From assembly GCA_013397455.1 (NCBI GenBank), contig VYZB01000026.1, forward strand, positions 4,524,756 to 4,588,755: a stretch of 64,000 nucleotides of DNA, given 5' to 3'. Numbering within the stretch: position 1 is the stretch's first letter; each line of letters starts with the position of its first letter. Origin of the DNA: Crotophaga sulcirostris. Its lineage: Eukaryota; Chordata; Aves; Cuculiformes; Crotophagidae. This document shows positions 1 to 12,600 of the stretch, one piece after another. The translations under genes were made by a program, and so were the position numbers. The notes beneath the pieces were generated by a model, which was not told where the DNA came from, ran no database searches, and was given only the letters and a program-made list of their open reading frames with translations.

Positions 1-606
1 CAATTTTTCTTTCAGAAGTGATTTCTCACTCCTTCTCTCTCTCTTAGCCTTAAGTTTCCTAAAATAAATGGGAAGTGAAAAATGCGTGGTCTTTGACCCC
101 AGGTGATCAAGGGGAAAGAAAGACCCTGATGCTGGTGGTGCAGCTGTCCTGAGGGGAAATACAACTTTTTTTTTCTTTTTTTTTTTCTACCCTTTATTAT
201 GGACCCAACCCCACTTTGTTGTATCTGCCAATCACAAGTACAAGTTGGTTCCCCTCATCCCCAGGTGCTGGGACCTTCATGGTGGTGTCCGTTGAGGTAG
301 CATGCTGGTACCTGGCCCCATGTAATCAGTGCTTCCTGAGGTACTGGGAGCTGTGCAGCCATGGACCAGACTCTCCACCTCCCTTCCTCTTGAACATCAA
401 AGTCTTTCACTCCGTGTCCTTGGATGTGGAGAGGACCTGTCTGTACAGATTAGCCAGGTCTTGTCTGCTGAACCCATCCCCACTCCAGCCCTGCTTTCTG
501 CCCTGGCCTTTCATGTTATCTTTTAGGGTGGTGGCATGTTCCTGCATGTCCAAACACATGATGATTGTGATGTGCCATTGCCTGACTCTTGATTCCTTCC
601 TCCCAG

Positions 607-666
607 ATACTAGCACTATGCCACATAGCTGTGGGACAGCAGATGAACCTGCACTGGCTTCACAAG
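607..666 (+). CDS. GDPD5: GDPD5 exon, window residues 1-20
   Basis: The exon follows a pyrimidine-rich acceptor ending CTCCCAG and ends at donor GTAAAT. It reads [20 protein letters not shown], the end of an N-terminal transmembrane segment and a loop that is nearly identical in human GDE2. Start phase 0 is assumed because the preceding exon is outside the window. Confidence 0.93.
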
Positions 667-3600
667 GTAAATTGTCTCTTCTCAGCTTGGGAAGGAGCAG
701 GATCTCAATAAAACAGGAGTCTAAGGAGTGGGTGGTGTATATGGTACTTGCTTTCCATGGTGGTTTTAGGAAGAGCGTAAACTTCAGATGTCTGTGATAC
801 ATGTGTCCTCATCTCAGATTTCTGGGCAAATTGCACAGTAGGGGCAGTCAAAGCCTAGGGACAATAACTTTGGTCCATGGTTGGTGAAATGCTTTGGGGT
901 ACTTGCTGACAGAGGGCCCACTTTTGAAGACTGAGAAATGCTTTTTTTTGGGAAGATGGGATGCTGTGCAAAGTAAGGATGGGGGCTGTCTAACTACTGC
1001 TGGAAAATAAATTGTTGATTCTTCAGTCTAACATATGTTTTGTCATTGGGGAAAATGATATTTTTCAGACATACTCCAGGTGGCTGGTGGGTTTGGATGA
1101 GTAAGTCCAGAAGAGGAATGTGTTGGTGGAGATCAGTTAGTTCTTGCCTACAGAAACTCACCCTCTCTTTCCTTCTTCCAAAAAAGTCCACCTTTCATCA
1201 CAACTCAGATGTGCTGCTCTGTTTCTCCTCCCTTCCCCACACCTCCCTCAGCTTTTTAAGGAGGCTTAGATAAGAGGCTGGATTAAGTTAATCTTCTTCT
1301 CTGTAACTGTGCTGAATTACCTTCAAATATGGGTTAAAGCACGTGGGAAAGGCTGGTATGTGCAAATAGCACGATTCCTTCCAATTTTCTCCTGTAAAAA
1401 GAGCTGAGGATTGTAAGCCAAGTTGGAGATGCTGGGTGTGAGGGAGTGGTAAGAAGCAATAAAGCAGAGTTGGTGGGAGGAGGAAATGATGAAATGGAGA
1501 TACACTTGTGTCCTGACACCTCTGTGCTGCACAGGGTGGTGACATCAGGGGGAATTAGGGCTGTACTGAAGAAACTGAGTTGACAGTCTTCTGTTGCTGT
1601 TGAATTTGAAGTTCAGCTTTGGAGGATATAAAATGTTTAAAAAGTAGGTTCAATTCAGGTTATGAACTGGTGTTATGCTCTTGCAGGTGCCCCAGAGGTC
1701 TGACCACAGAATGGGGGAAGAGAATGACTACTGTATGCAAGGCCCCAGGCCAAAGTGAGATTGTCCACATGCATTGCTTTCTGCTTTATTAATTCAGAGT
1801 TCTTAATGAGGAAATATCTTGAAATAGTGTGGCTTACTATTATAGGTAGCTGGGAGGTATCTTTGAAATAGGCAAGTAAATCCCATGCTTCTTTGGATGT
1901 GCAGGAATGGGTTGGTTAGCATTAGCATGTGATTTGAATGCAGCTTCTTAGCTTGGGGATCCTCTTCAGCCTGGGGCAACTGGACCTCTTGAGCCCTTCT
2001 GCTGCCCCATGTTCTTTGTTCGTGTTCCCTAAAAGTTGGAGGCTCAGAGTAAGCCACTACTGTGCCTTATGGAAACCTGTTGTACTGCTGATGGGTCTGT
2101 GTGTGGGCATCTGGGAGAGGAACAGCAGGTGGGAACTGAGGTCTAAACTAGAATCACAAATCATGTCTTCATGTACAACAGTGATTTCTGTAGGTGCTGG
2201 GAGTGTGGAGGGGTTTATTTGTTTCTCTAATATATTAAGTAAACCTGAAATTGATTGAGGGACATCCTAGATTAGTTCACTGTTAGGCATCAGCCAGTCT
2301 TTTCTGCCCAAGTGTCCCACATAGATTTCAGATCTAGACAGTACATGAGATTGAGGCACAGAGCCGCAGCATCCTTTTATTCCAGTAGGTGTGCTGTACA
2401 GTGGAGACTGAGATATCTGACAGGGGTGGAGGGTGGTAAACTATTTTTTTTTTCCAGACAGTCCAGATTTTGGGTCCTTAGGTCTTTACAGCTGGAATTA
2501 TTTCTATGGCAGTTTTTGATGGTTTGAACTTTTTTTTTTACCTTCAAAACGGAGGGGACATTTTCATTTTGACTGCTCTGCTCAGACTTCTGAGTGCTTT
2601 CATGTGGAGGGAGAGGGAAGCTGATGGAAGTGGCTGATGGACTAGATAAGGGGTGTCAAACCCATGGTTCCTGCTGTTCTCCTGCTCCTGCAGCGTAACG
2701 CGTGTCACACGCTGCACACGTGCCCAGCGCTGGCAGGCGCACAGGGGCAAGGAGCTCGGCGCTGTTGCTGGGTACAAACAAGGTGCTGGGCTGGGTAAAA
2801 CAAGGTGGAGGCCTGGATTTGGCCAGTGGGCTGTGAGTTTAACACTCCTGGACTAGATCTTGTTCTGCCATCTCAGTTCAGCCCCCATCATCCAGATCCT
2901 CTTAACAAGCTACAATATCTGTTATAACTGCGCTGTCCATATGGATTGGATACTGACTACACAGTTGCCATTCCAGACCCAGGTGAAGTTGGATGCAGGT
3001 ACAAAGTTATGCTGAACCATTTCAGAGGTGATTACTTAGTGATGAGGATGCACAGCCTTGCTTGCATACATACTCACTCTTTGAGAAGTGCAGTTTTCAT
3101 TGTCTGTTGGGTGTGTTCAGGTTTTATCCCTGAACAGAAGCGTTGGAGAGTCAGGTTGAGTGAAGTCTACCAACCTCCCGTAGTGCTGGTGTAGCAAATG
3201 CTGTTGCAGCAGGACCAGGAGAATCTGGGACCATCTCCTAAAGTTGCCTGGAAGAACCCAGTCTGTATTTAAGCTGTTTCTGATCCAGAGTGTTGGCAGG
3301 GCAGATCACCCAATCTTTCCATAACTTTGGCCACTGTGTGAAGAAAGTGAGAGATCATCCATGAGATGTGCCCTCCAGTGACTGTTTAGCCCACTGTTGT
3401 ATTTCCAGTAGTGGAAATGGGAAGATTGTGCTGGGACAGCACATAAACCCAATCTATTTCCTTGTTGGGTCCTAAGGCTAGTGTTTTTTAAGCCGTTTAT
3501 TGTGTACAAAAGTTTTCTGTCTCCATTTCCCAATTTGTAAAACAGCTCTGATGGACACAAAGGCTTCAATATGTAAATACTCTCATATTTGCTGCAGATT

Positions 3601-6600
3601 GGCCTGATGACGACCTTGATAACTACTGTGGTGACCATGTCATCGATAGCACAGCTTTGGGACGACGAATGGGAGATGGTATTTATTTCATTGCAAGTAA
3701 GTTGTCTGTAAAGATGCTTCTCTGAGTGGGGAAAGGGACCAGCGCAACTACTTGTTATGGAATTTCTTTCTACTGTATAAAACCCTCCTATGGGAGCAGT
3801 ACTCTGGGCTTGTTTTCGCACTGCACATGCATTCTTTTTTACGTATATATATATATTTAACTTCTGTGCTCTAGTCCTGTTTTAAGAAAGACTTGTGGTA
3901 TGCTGCAGGGCTATATAAGTGTTGGAGAAAAATAGTTATAAACTGTTAATTTCTTAAGACTTACTCTCTATTCCATTTTTTCCCTTTTCCTCAAAAAGGG
4001 GTCAAAAAATATTTTACCCATGAAAGATGTGATAGGTTTTACTGGTGAGCACTGATGTATATTTGGGAGTATGCAAATAAGGAAGGAAAAAATAACATTC
4101 ACACAAGTGACTAACATTTCTCAGAAGTGCTTCCCTTTTCTTGTGTGGGTTTTTTGTGTGTTTTTTTTTTTAAAGATCTAGTCAAGCAATTGGAAAACAA
4201 AAGCATGACTCAGAGGATCTATCTCAGACTTTCTCTTGGTGATACACGACGGTGATACATAGTCCAGTGTGTTCATAGAGTCATAGAATAGTTTGGATTG
4301 GAAGGGACCTTTAAAGGTCACCTAGTCCAAGCGCCCCTGCCATGGGTAGGGACATCTCCAATTTGATCAGGTTGCTTAGACCCCCATCCAACCTGACCTT
4401 GAATGTTTCCAGGGATGTGGCATCTAGCACCTCCCTGGGCAACCTGTGGCAGTGTCTCACCACCCTCATTGTAAAAATTTTTTTCCCTATGTCTAGTCTG
4501 AATCTCTCCTCCTTTAGTTTAAAACTATTACCCCTTCTCCTATTACTACAGAGTCTACTGAAAAGTATGTCCCAATATTTCTTAAAGGCTCCTTTTAAGT
4601 ACTGAAAGGCCACAATAAGATCTCCCCAGAACCTTCTCTTTTCCAGGCTGAACAGCCCCAACTTACTCAACCTTTCACCATATGAGCGGTGTTCCAGCTC
4701 CATTTTTGTGGCTTCCTCTGGACCTGCTCCAGCAGGCCCAGAGCTGGACACAGCACTCCAGATGGGGTCTCACCAGAGCGGAGCAGAGAATCGCCTCTCT
4801 CAGCCTGCTGGCTGTGCTTCTTTTGATGCAGCCCAGGATACAGTTGGCTTTCTGGACTGCTTATGCATGTTGCTGACTAATGCCCAGCTTTTCACCCACC
4901 AGCTCCCCCAAATCCTTCTTGGCAGGGCTGCTCTTGATTCCTTCCTCCACTAAGCTGTACTGATACTGGGCATTGCCCTGACCCAGGTGAAAGACCTTGC
5001 ATTTGACCTTGTTGAACCTTGTGAGGTTCACACAGGCTGACTTCTCAAGCTTATCCAGGTCCCTCTGGATGGCATCCCATCCCTCAGGTCTGTTAACTGC
5101 ACCACTCAGGTTTGTGTCATCTACAAACTTGCTGAGGGTGCATTTGATCCCACTGTGTTTGTTGATGAAGGTATTAAACAGTGCTGGTCCAATACTGACC
5201 CCTGAGGGACAGCACTTGTCACTGACCTCCATCCAGATATTGAACCATTGACAGGTGTTGGGTGTCACTGGACTACAAGAAATTTAAAGTTTGGTGACAC
5301 CAAGAGCCTTACTTGAACTTGCAGAGTGTCTGAGGAGACCTTTGTTATTGGGTGAGCTCTAACCCAAGTAGAGATTTAGAGCTTTCCTGAGTGTTTGCGT
5401 GTGAGGGTTTGGAAGAAGAGATGACCAAAACAGATGCAGGAACCTGATGTAGGAATAGCGTGAAGTACAATTAGAAACAGTAGTCTGATGTACTATAGAG
5501 CCTGCAAGATCAATGAATTTGCAAGATCTTGGGGTGTTTACCATCATTTTTCTCTTGTTCTTGTGTCCTGCAGGCCACAGCCCCTTTCTTGCACATAGGA
5601 GCACTTGCAGCCGTCACAGCCCTGTCATGGTTGATAGCAGGGCAGTTTGCACGAACGGAGAAAGCCAGTGAGTACCACTTCTGTCCTTGCCTGGTGTTCA
5701 GGGGCTGGTGGGTGGTTCTTGAGGTGTTGGGCCCTCTTCTTGAGAACCAGCTGGCAGGAGGCAGTGCTGGTTCCTTCCCAAGGCTCAGCATCCTCCAGCT
5801 CAGCCGTGCTGGGGAGGTGGATGCTCTCCTAGAAAAACCTGACTAAAACCTTAATGGACTTGTTGCTGTGGCACAGTAACAACCAGAAAGTGCAGTAGAC
5901 ATCTGGTCCCCTGATGGTTAAGTGCTTCCTAAATGCATATTGAGACATGGTAAAAGGTCTAAGGGAACAGAATGGTGAAGGACACACTGAACCCAGCTCT
6001 TCTTCTTGATGGTCCTGTCCACTGAAATAAGCTCTTCTGTGCATCTCCCCTGTCCGATGTTGTTACCAGGAGCTCTCCCAAGCCTGAACTGTTCTTCCAG
6101 GTCTTCTTGTGAAATAATTTGATCCTTCTGTGCTCTCAGAAGTGTTTTTCTTTGGGGCGCTCATGGCTGTTCTCAGACATTTATGGCAGCTCCTGAAAAA
6201 ATTATTTTAATTGGTATTTAACCTGCAGCAAAATAAAAGCCCTGGAAGGATTTGGCAGCACTTGTGAAAGACTTCGAAGAAGTGGGAGTTAAGAATGAAG
6301 AAATGGTGTCTGAAGATGGAAAGATTTTGATATCTAGAGAGACCTTTCAAAAAGAGAATTGCTCAGCCTTGATTTGTAAATATGCCAATAAAGCTGAACC
6401 TGGTTCTTCTTAAATATGTCCTAGCATGTAATTAGGCTGCCAGTTGAGGGAGGATTTGTGGTTCTGCTTAGAGCAGAAACTGCGTCTACTCCTTCTGAAT
6501 TCCTCATACTTTTTCTCTTGCAGCTGAGTTCCCTGACTTTTTTGTTTGTTTGTATTTTAATAAGCCAGGAAACTCTGTTCCTTCCTTCTCTACTGCAGGG

Positions 6601-9600
6601 TTTGTGTTCTGGGTTTTCTTGTTTGTTTTCTGGGTGGGTTTTTTTTGTTGTTGGTTTTGTTTGATTTTTGAGGAGAAACATTCATCTCTTCTGTACCATT
6701 GGTTCTTAAAGTTATTTCAGGGTCATTTTACTTGTGAAAGGTATGTTACCTGGAGGAGTTCACAGGCTTTTTAGTACAGACATGTTTGACGTGGTGGTGC
6801 TAAAAATGGAAGAGAAGCACCGAAATCTTTGTGAGAACCTGCAGTTGCTTGTGATGGGAAAATAAGATTTCACTCACTAATAATAATCTTTTTGGAAATA
6901 ACTGGTGCAACTACAGTCATTGGTACAACAATCTGTTCTTTCTACTTTTGAGGCATGTTACAATCTTCAGCAATTGACTTTTTTACAGAGCAAAACATTG
7001 TTATTGTTCCTCCTATGCTGTTTTTTTGTCAACCTGGAAAACAGAGGTTTCTTAACTAGCCATAGTGTTTTAAAATAGAGTAGCTTGTTTCAAAGTTTGC
7101 TTCTGAGGTCAGATAGAAAATGTTGGATTGAAAGCAACCTTGGAAGCTTTGAGTAACAAATGGCAATGTGAGAAACATGCTCTTCTAGGATGCCAAACTA
7201 GGAAGGAGTGGCCACTAAGAGCAGGAGGAATGGAGAAGGAAGGCTCGCATCTAAGTGTTGTTGTTGGTGTTGTCACACTGTAGGAAGTGGGAGATTTATC
7301 TGTCCTGCTTGCTTGGCTTGGGTGGTCACAAGGAGAGCTTCTTCCATACAGACTGTCCAACCTCATATTGAACAGTATGAGCTTTGCTTGTACTTCAGGC
7401 ATGTATTTAATTTCAGGTTTTCGGACATGGTCTCAGTTCCCAGGTATGTGTGGCTGGGTGAGGTCTTCAGCTCCTTTTTAACATGGTCTGTGACCCGTGC
7501 AGGGGGATCCTTTCCTTGTAGGTGCAGTCCAGTGATGAAAATATTTGGAAGCCCATGCATTTCACATGGTGCTTGCCCTGAGTCTGAATCTGAGCTGTTT
7601 AATCCTTAAAATAGAGTACCAGGAAGGAAGGCACCAGATTCTTTGCACAGCCTGAGACTTTGCTGGTAATTAGGCTGATTTTTCACAGCTTGGTTGGTGT
7701 GTAGTGTTCCTGGAGTGAGCAAGAATTGAGTCAGGATAATGTCCTGTGTCCATCTGGAGGTTTTAATGCTGGTAACACGCAACTCCAGGGCACCATACCT
7801 GTGTGGTACAGGACACAGCATGAACTCACTTAGCAAGATGCCATTCAGTTCCTTGAATGCTCTGTGGGTGATTGACATCTCTTCCAGAGAGGAGGAAAAT
7901 TAGCTGGCAAAGTTACTAATATTACTTTCTGACTTGTAGGGACATGTTTAAATGAGACTATTAGATGCTGGAAGGAAAAAAACAGTATATTTGTGTGTGA
8001 AACCAGATCAGTTGTGGTCAGGACCGGAGCTGGGCTTTTCTGTCCTTTCCCTAAAAAAAAACATGCCTCTCTATCTTGCGTCCATTGCGAATATTTGCTT
8101 TAAAGAGTTTTATTTTGGAGGTGTTATCCCTTGAGATCCAAAGTATTAATGAGTTTGTAAAATAAACAATAATTAAAAAAAACAAGTCTTACACTTTAAT
8201 ATCTGTGGTTTCCAGTGACTCCAAATAGCTTAGGAGTTCAAAGGTGCCTGTTGTTCTTTATAAGGGATGTGTGTCTATTGTGAACAAGGGGTGTTTCTCT
8301 TGCGCTGTCAGAACCTTCGAAAAATTCCCAGATACTTTGGACTTTGTGAGAAGTCATTTGCAGTTGAAGGGGAGAGGCTGAGACGTGGCGTGGGAGGCAG
8401 GACTGCTCATCTGGCCCCAAGCACTGCAGCAAGCACCCTCCTTGCTGCATTTACTGGTCCTGTAGTATTGCTGCTTGCAGAGACCCTGGGGAGTGCAGCA
8501 CTCTCACAACACAAGGATTTATTTAAACTTGTCCAACTTAATCAGTAAAACATTATTGCAAATTAACTCGGTTCCAGCTGGCACAAATCCTAATGCAGAA
8601 GCAGTTAAAGTGGCATTACCGTGGCCAAAATGGGTGGTGTTGGTGAACCATCAAAGTAAATGCAAGTGAAGTAAAAACAAGTATTAGTAAATGCACCAAC
8701 ACGGTGCTGTTTAACTGGTGATCTATTTCTGCTGTCGGGCAGGGCAAAATTTGATGCTGTCCCACCCAAAAGGTTAAAAATCAATAGTGTTTTGGGTTAC
8801 ATAGCTGAGAATTTAAGCATTTAGCTTGACTTTTTTTGTCCCCAATACAAAATGAAGTGAAAACCTCCCTCGGGACTTGGTTAACTAAAAGAGATTTTTT
8901 TAGAATAGAACATGTTTTTCTCTAAATGCAGAGCTCTTCTCTTGTATTATGGGCAATGGCTGTAGACTAGTCTGTCCTTCAAGGAAGGTGATTGTCTTGA
9001 CTTTGCTCCTGTGGTGTGAGGGAGGTCAGGACCAATGTTTTCACCAGCTCTTTCTCTCTCTTTCTGACTCAGCTTCTCAGATGCTGATGTTCACTGCATA
9101 CCTTGCAGTTGTAGTTGCACTTTACCTCGTCCCCCTCACCATCTCATCCCCTTGCATAATGGAGAAGAAGGCTCTGGGACCAAAGCCAGCCATTGTAGGT
9201 CACCGTGGAGCTCCAATGGTGAGTAGTTCCACATTATTAGTACTGTGTTGTCTGACTCTTTTGTCTGTGTAAAGGATGGTACAGGATCTGATGGTCTCCA
9301 GTTGCTCTCCAGAGAATACATATGACAAATCTAAGTTTTAGAGCCACCCCTCCTTGCTAGAACCACTGTGGTGGTAAATCAGTACATGAACTCAGAGTCA
9401 AGTCACACCCTAGAAGTTCTAGATGCCTTAAAAATAAAAGAACAATCCTTGCCTTGTTCTGGGTGGTTTGTGCTATTGCATTTTTCTGGCTGCTATTTCT
9501 GCTGTTTTTTTTGCTCTCCAGGCTTGGCAGGGGAAGTTTGTGATAGGGTTGGGTTTTTTAAATTTTATTTGGGTTTTTTGTTGTGTTGTGGTTTGTTTTT

Positions 9601-12600
9601 TGTTTTTTTTTGGTTGGTTGATTTTTTTTGTTTGTTTGGTTTGTGGTTTTTCTTTTTTCTTTAGAGCTTCAGACTCAGTCTTTGTGCCCTTTGCAGGACT
9701 TCACCAGTAGTGGTTAAATTCAGCTGACAGCAAAATGCCTTGAGTATGTGGCAATCTGGAAAAACAAACAAACAAGCTGTGCTGACCCTATGTGACTGCA
9801 CAGTACTCTTGCATCATCATAAGGCTGGGTGAGGTGATGAAACCTTCCTGTCTTCTGCCTCTGGGTAGGCCTTGAAATCATAATCATAGACCTTCGTACT
9901 CCAAGGTTTCTGGACATGTGCTAACGATGGAACATGTTGGCTTGGGCACAGCCCTGGGTTTGGATAACACTGTCCTGTGGTGTTTGGACCTACTGGTCTG
10001 GGTCTCTAGTTTGGGTACTTCTGCACATAGATCTGTTGCATGGTTGTGTATCTGTCTCTCTCTGCTGATTGATTGACTTCAGACAAGATACCATACTGCA
10101 GTGTAGGCACTGGCCTTCTGAAAGTTGGTTTTTGTTTAAGGCATCCGACTAACTTTTTTGCTGACGTTCAAAGCAGAATAAGATACTTGTATAGGCTGTC
10201 AGAACCTATTTGGCAGGCTGGAGTGTGCTTGAGCTCCTCTCCAAATTCAAGAGCACACACTAGGAGTTTGCTAGGTGAGATAAACACCTGTCATGACACA
10301 GAAGTGTTTTATTTTAGTTCTTTATTTTTAATGATTTCTTTCTTAAAGCAATCCCTTGAAATGCCAGCTTTATTTGCATCACCCTTTTTTTGCTATATTG
10401 CCTCTGTGGGTGGTGGAATGAAGTTCTGTCATGATAAGTACTTTTTCCTGTCCTGCTGAGTTTGTACCAACCATGAAGACCAGAAGAAGCCAAGTGAGAA
10501 CCTGTGTTCCCCGTGCTTACTGCATGGCAGGAAATCACAAAACCTTTCTGAAGTAACTAAACAGTAGACAAAATCCTTCTGTCCTCCAGACTGAGCTAGT
10601 TTACATAAACGTTACGTGGAACAAGACTCACAGCAGAGACTTGGCCCTTTGCTTTGCTTCGTGTTCTTCCTTGGAGCTAACAAACGCTCCTTGCAGAATG
10701 GAGTAAACCTATCTGGAGAGATGCTGCTTGCATGTTATGGTGCAGAGGGTTACAAAGGTTGATCAGGAATGGTGATGGAGGACACTCAATGGTGCGTATG
10801 GAGCTACGGCCCAGGTGTTGTTCAGCAGGGTGCATCCCTCCCCTTCACCATTCTGTGACACACAGAGCTGGTTGTCTGTGAGCAGCAGATGGTTTTCTCT
10901 GAATCCCGCAAGAAGCAAAACTGGAGACTAGCAAACCTTGTTCCAACCTCCAAGCAATAGTCTGCATGTCATATAATGTGTTGGCAGTAGGCTTATCCAA
11001 CTGCTTTGCTTTTTCTGTATGCATAGTGTGTCCTCTGACTGTGCCCTGGATTATCAAAGCTGAGGTGGAATAAGACAAATGAGGACCAAGAGGGATGTGG
11101 TCAAAACCTTGTCCTGTACTCTCCATCCGTGCTCAGCTTTTTACTATATCAAATGTCACTTTCAGTTTGAAGAGCTCTACCCACAGTGCCAGTCTCAGGT
11201 TGTACTAAGTCAGATCTTGGAAACTAATGATTTTAAAACCTTGCCAGAAGGCATTTCAGCTAATAGGGTCTAGTTTCACAGGGCTGCTTGCCGTGCTTTT
11301 GCTATGTTTAATCTAACTGTGTTTAAGTTTAGTTTGGAGAAACGATCAAGTGGAGCTGAAGAGGAGGAAATAGCCCAGAGAAGAGTCTGGAGGACACAAA
11401 TGTCCTTCCTTAGGCAATATTGGGATCAAAAGTCTACAGAGCTTAGGAATTTGGGACCTCAGGTGAAACTGGATCTTGTGGGAGTGGAGATGATGAAAAG
11501 TGATGCAATATTTGCCTCTAAATATCCCAAAGCAAGACAAATGTGGTTTTGGAGCTGTGCAGACAAACATGCTCTGCAATAGAGCTGATTACTCTGCCAT
11601 TCTGGCAGGACTGGGTCTGTAATATTATATTTGCATGTTCAATGTTCTTATGCTAGAAAGGTGCAAACACAACTGAGTGCTCTTCTGACAAAACCCAGCA
11701 AAAGAGATCTATGGGATGGCTGAAGACACTTGTCCTGTAATAAAAGATATGTTTGGAACATGGTGTATGATACATGAGACAAAAGGCAGTGGAGAGTTTC
11801 CCAGGGAAGCTGTAGATGTGTGCACTTCCTGAGTGATACAGTTCTTGGCACACTCATCCATCAGTGCAGGCATCCTACTCCTCATACAGGCGGAATAATC
11901 TTCCATGGTGCTCCATGCATGCACACCCCTTTTCTTTTCTCGTGCCTTTAGGTTTTTGAAGAACAGCATTCGTAGCACCTGTGTGAGCACAACTTAACTG
12001 CTGTCCTTGTTCTGTGGAGGAGAAAAAGTGAGGAACAGAAGCCATATGCCTAATATAATTTCTCTTGGAACAGTGGAAGAGGGGAAGAAGTCCTTGCATT
12101 TTAAGTAGCAGGAAAAAACACTCAGAAACCGTCCTGGTGTCTGTACCTAAATGAAATGTGGCTTTTTGCAGTAAAGGAGAGCTACTGGTTCCAAACTGGC
12201 TGACCCTTTGTGTGCAGTGGTAGTGCTCTTCCAAGCAATGTCCTTTTGGCATCATCCTGTTCCCCTATGAGCTTTAATTCACTGTTGGAAAGGCTGTTCT
12301 ATATGACTACTTCTACAACTCATGCCTGCTTTTTGCTATGCTAAATGTCCATTCCCATCAGGGTGCTATCGGAAAACGGTGCTTAGTTAATTGATCACTT
12401 TCTTTTTAAAGCCTCTTTTCAAATGCATTATTCAGCTTCCAGATCTGTTTCTGCACCTCTGGGCTTCTACCAGGATAGCATCAGTGTTGTGGCAGCAACA
12501 TGCTGGGAGTTAAGTGCTCTAGTCTTGTGTTGATGGGTGCAAGAATCATCTGACACCCCAAAACGTGAGATGAGATTCTGTGTAAATTTTACATGTTAAC

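Noticed and set aside
3306..3821. 171-residue antisense open frame
   Set aside because: It is antisense to the GDPD5 exon at 3598-3696 and has no homology signal.
4311..5268. Open frames encoding reverse-transcriptase-like peptides
   Set aside because: These are interrupted fragments of a CR1 element and not a host gene.
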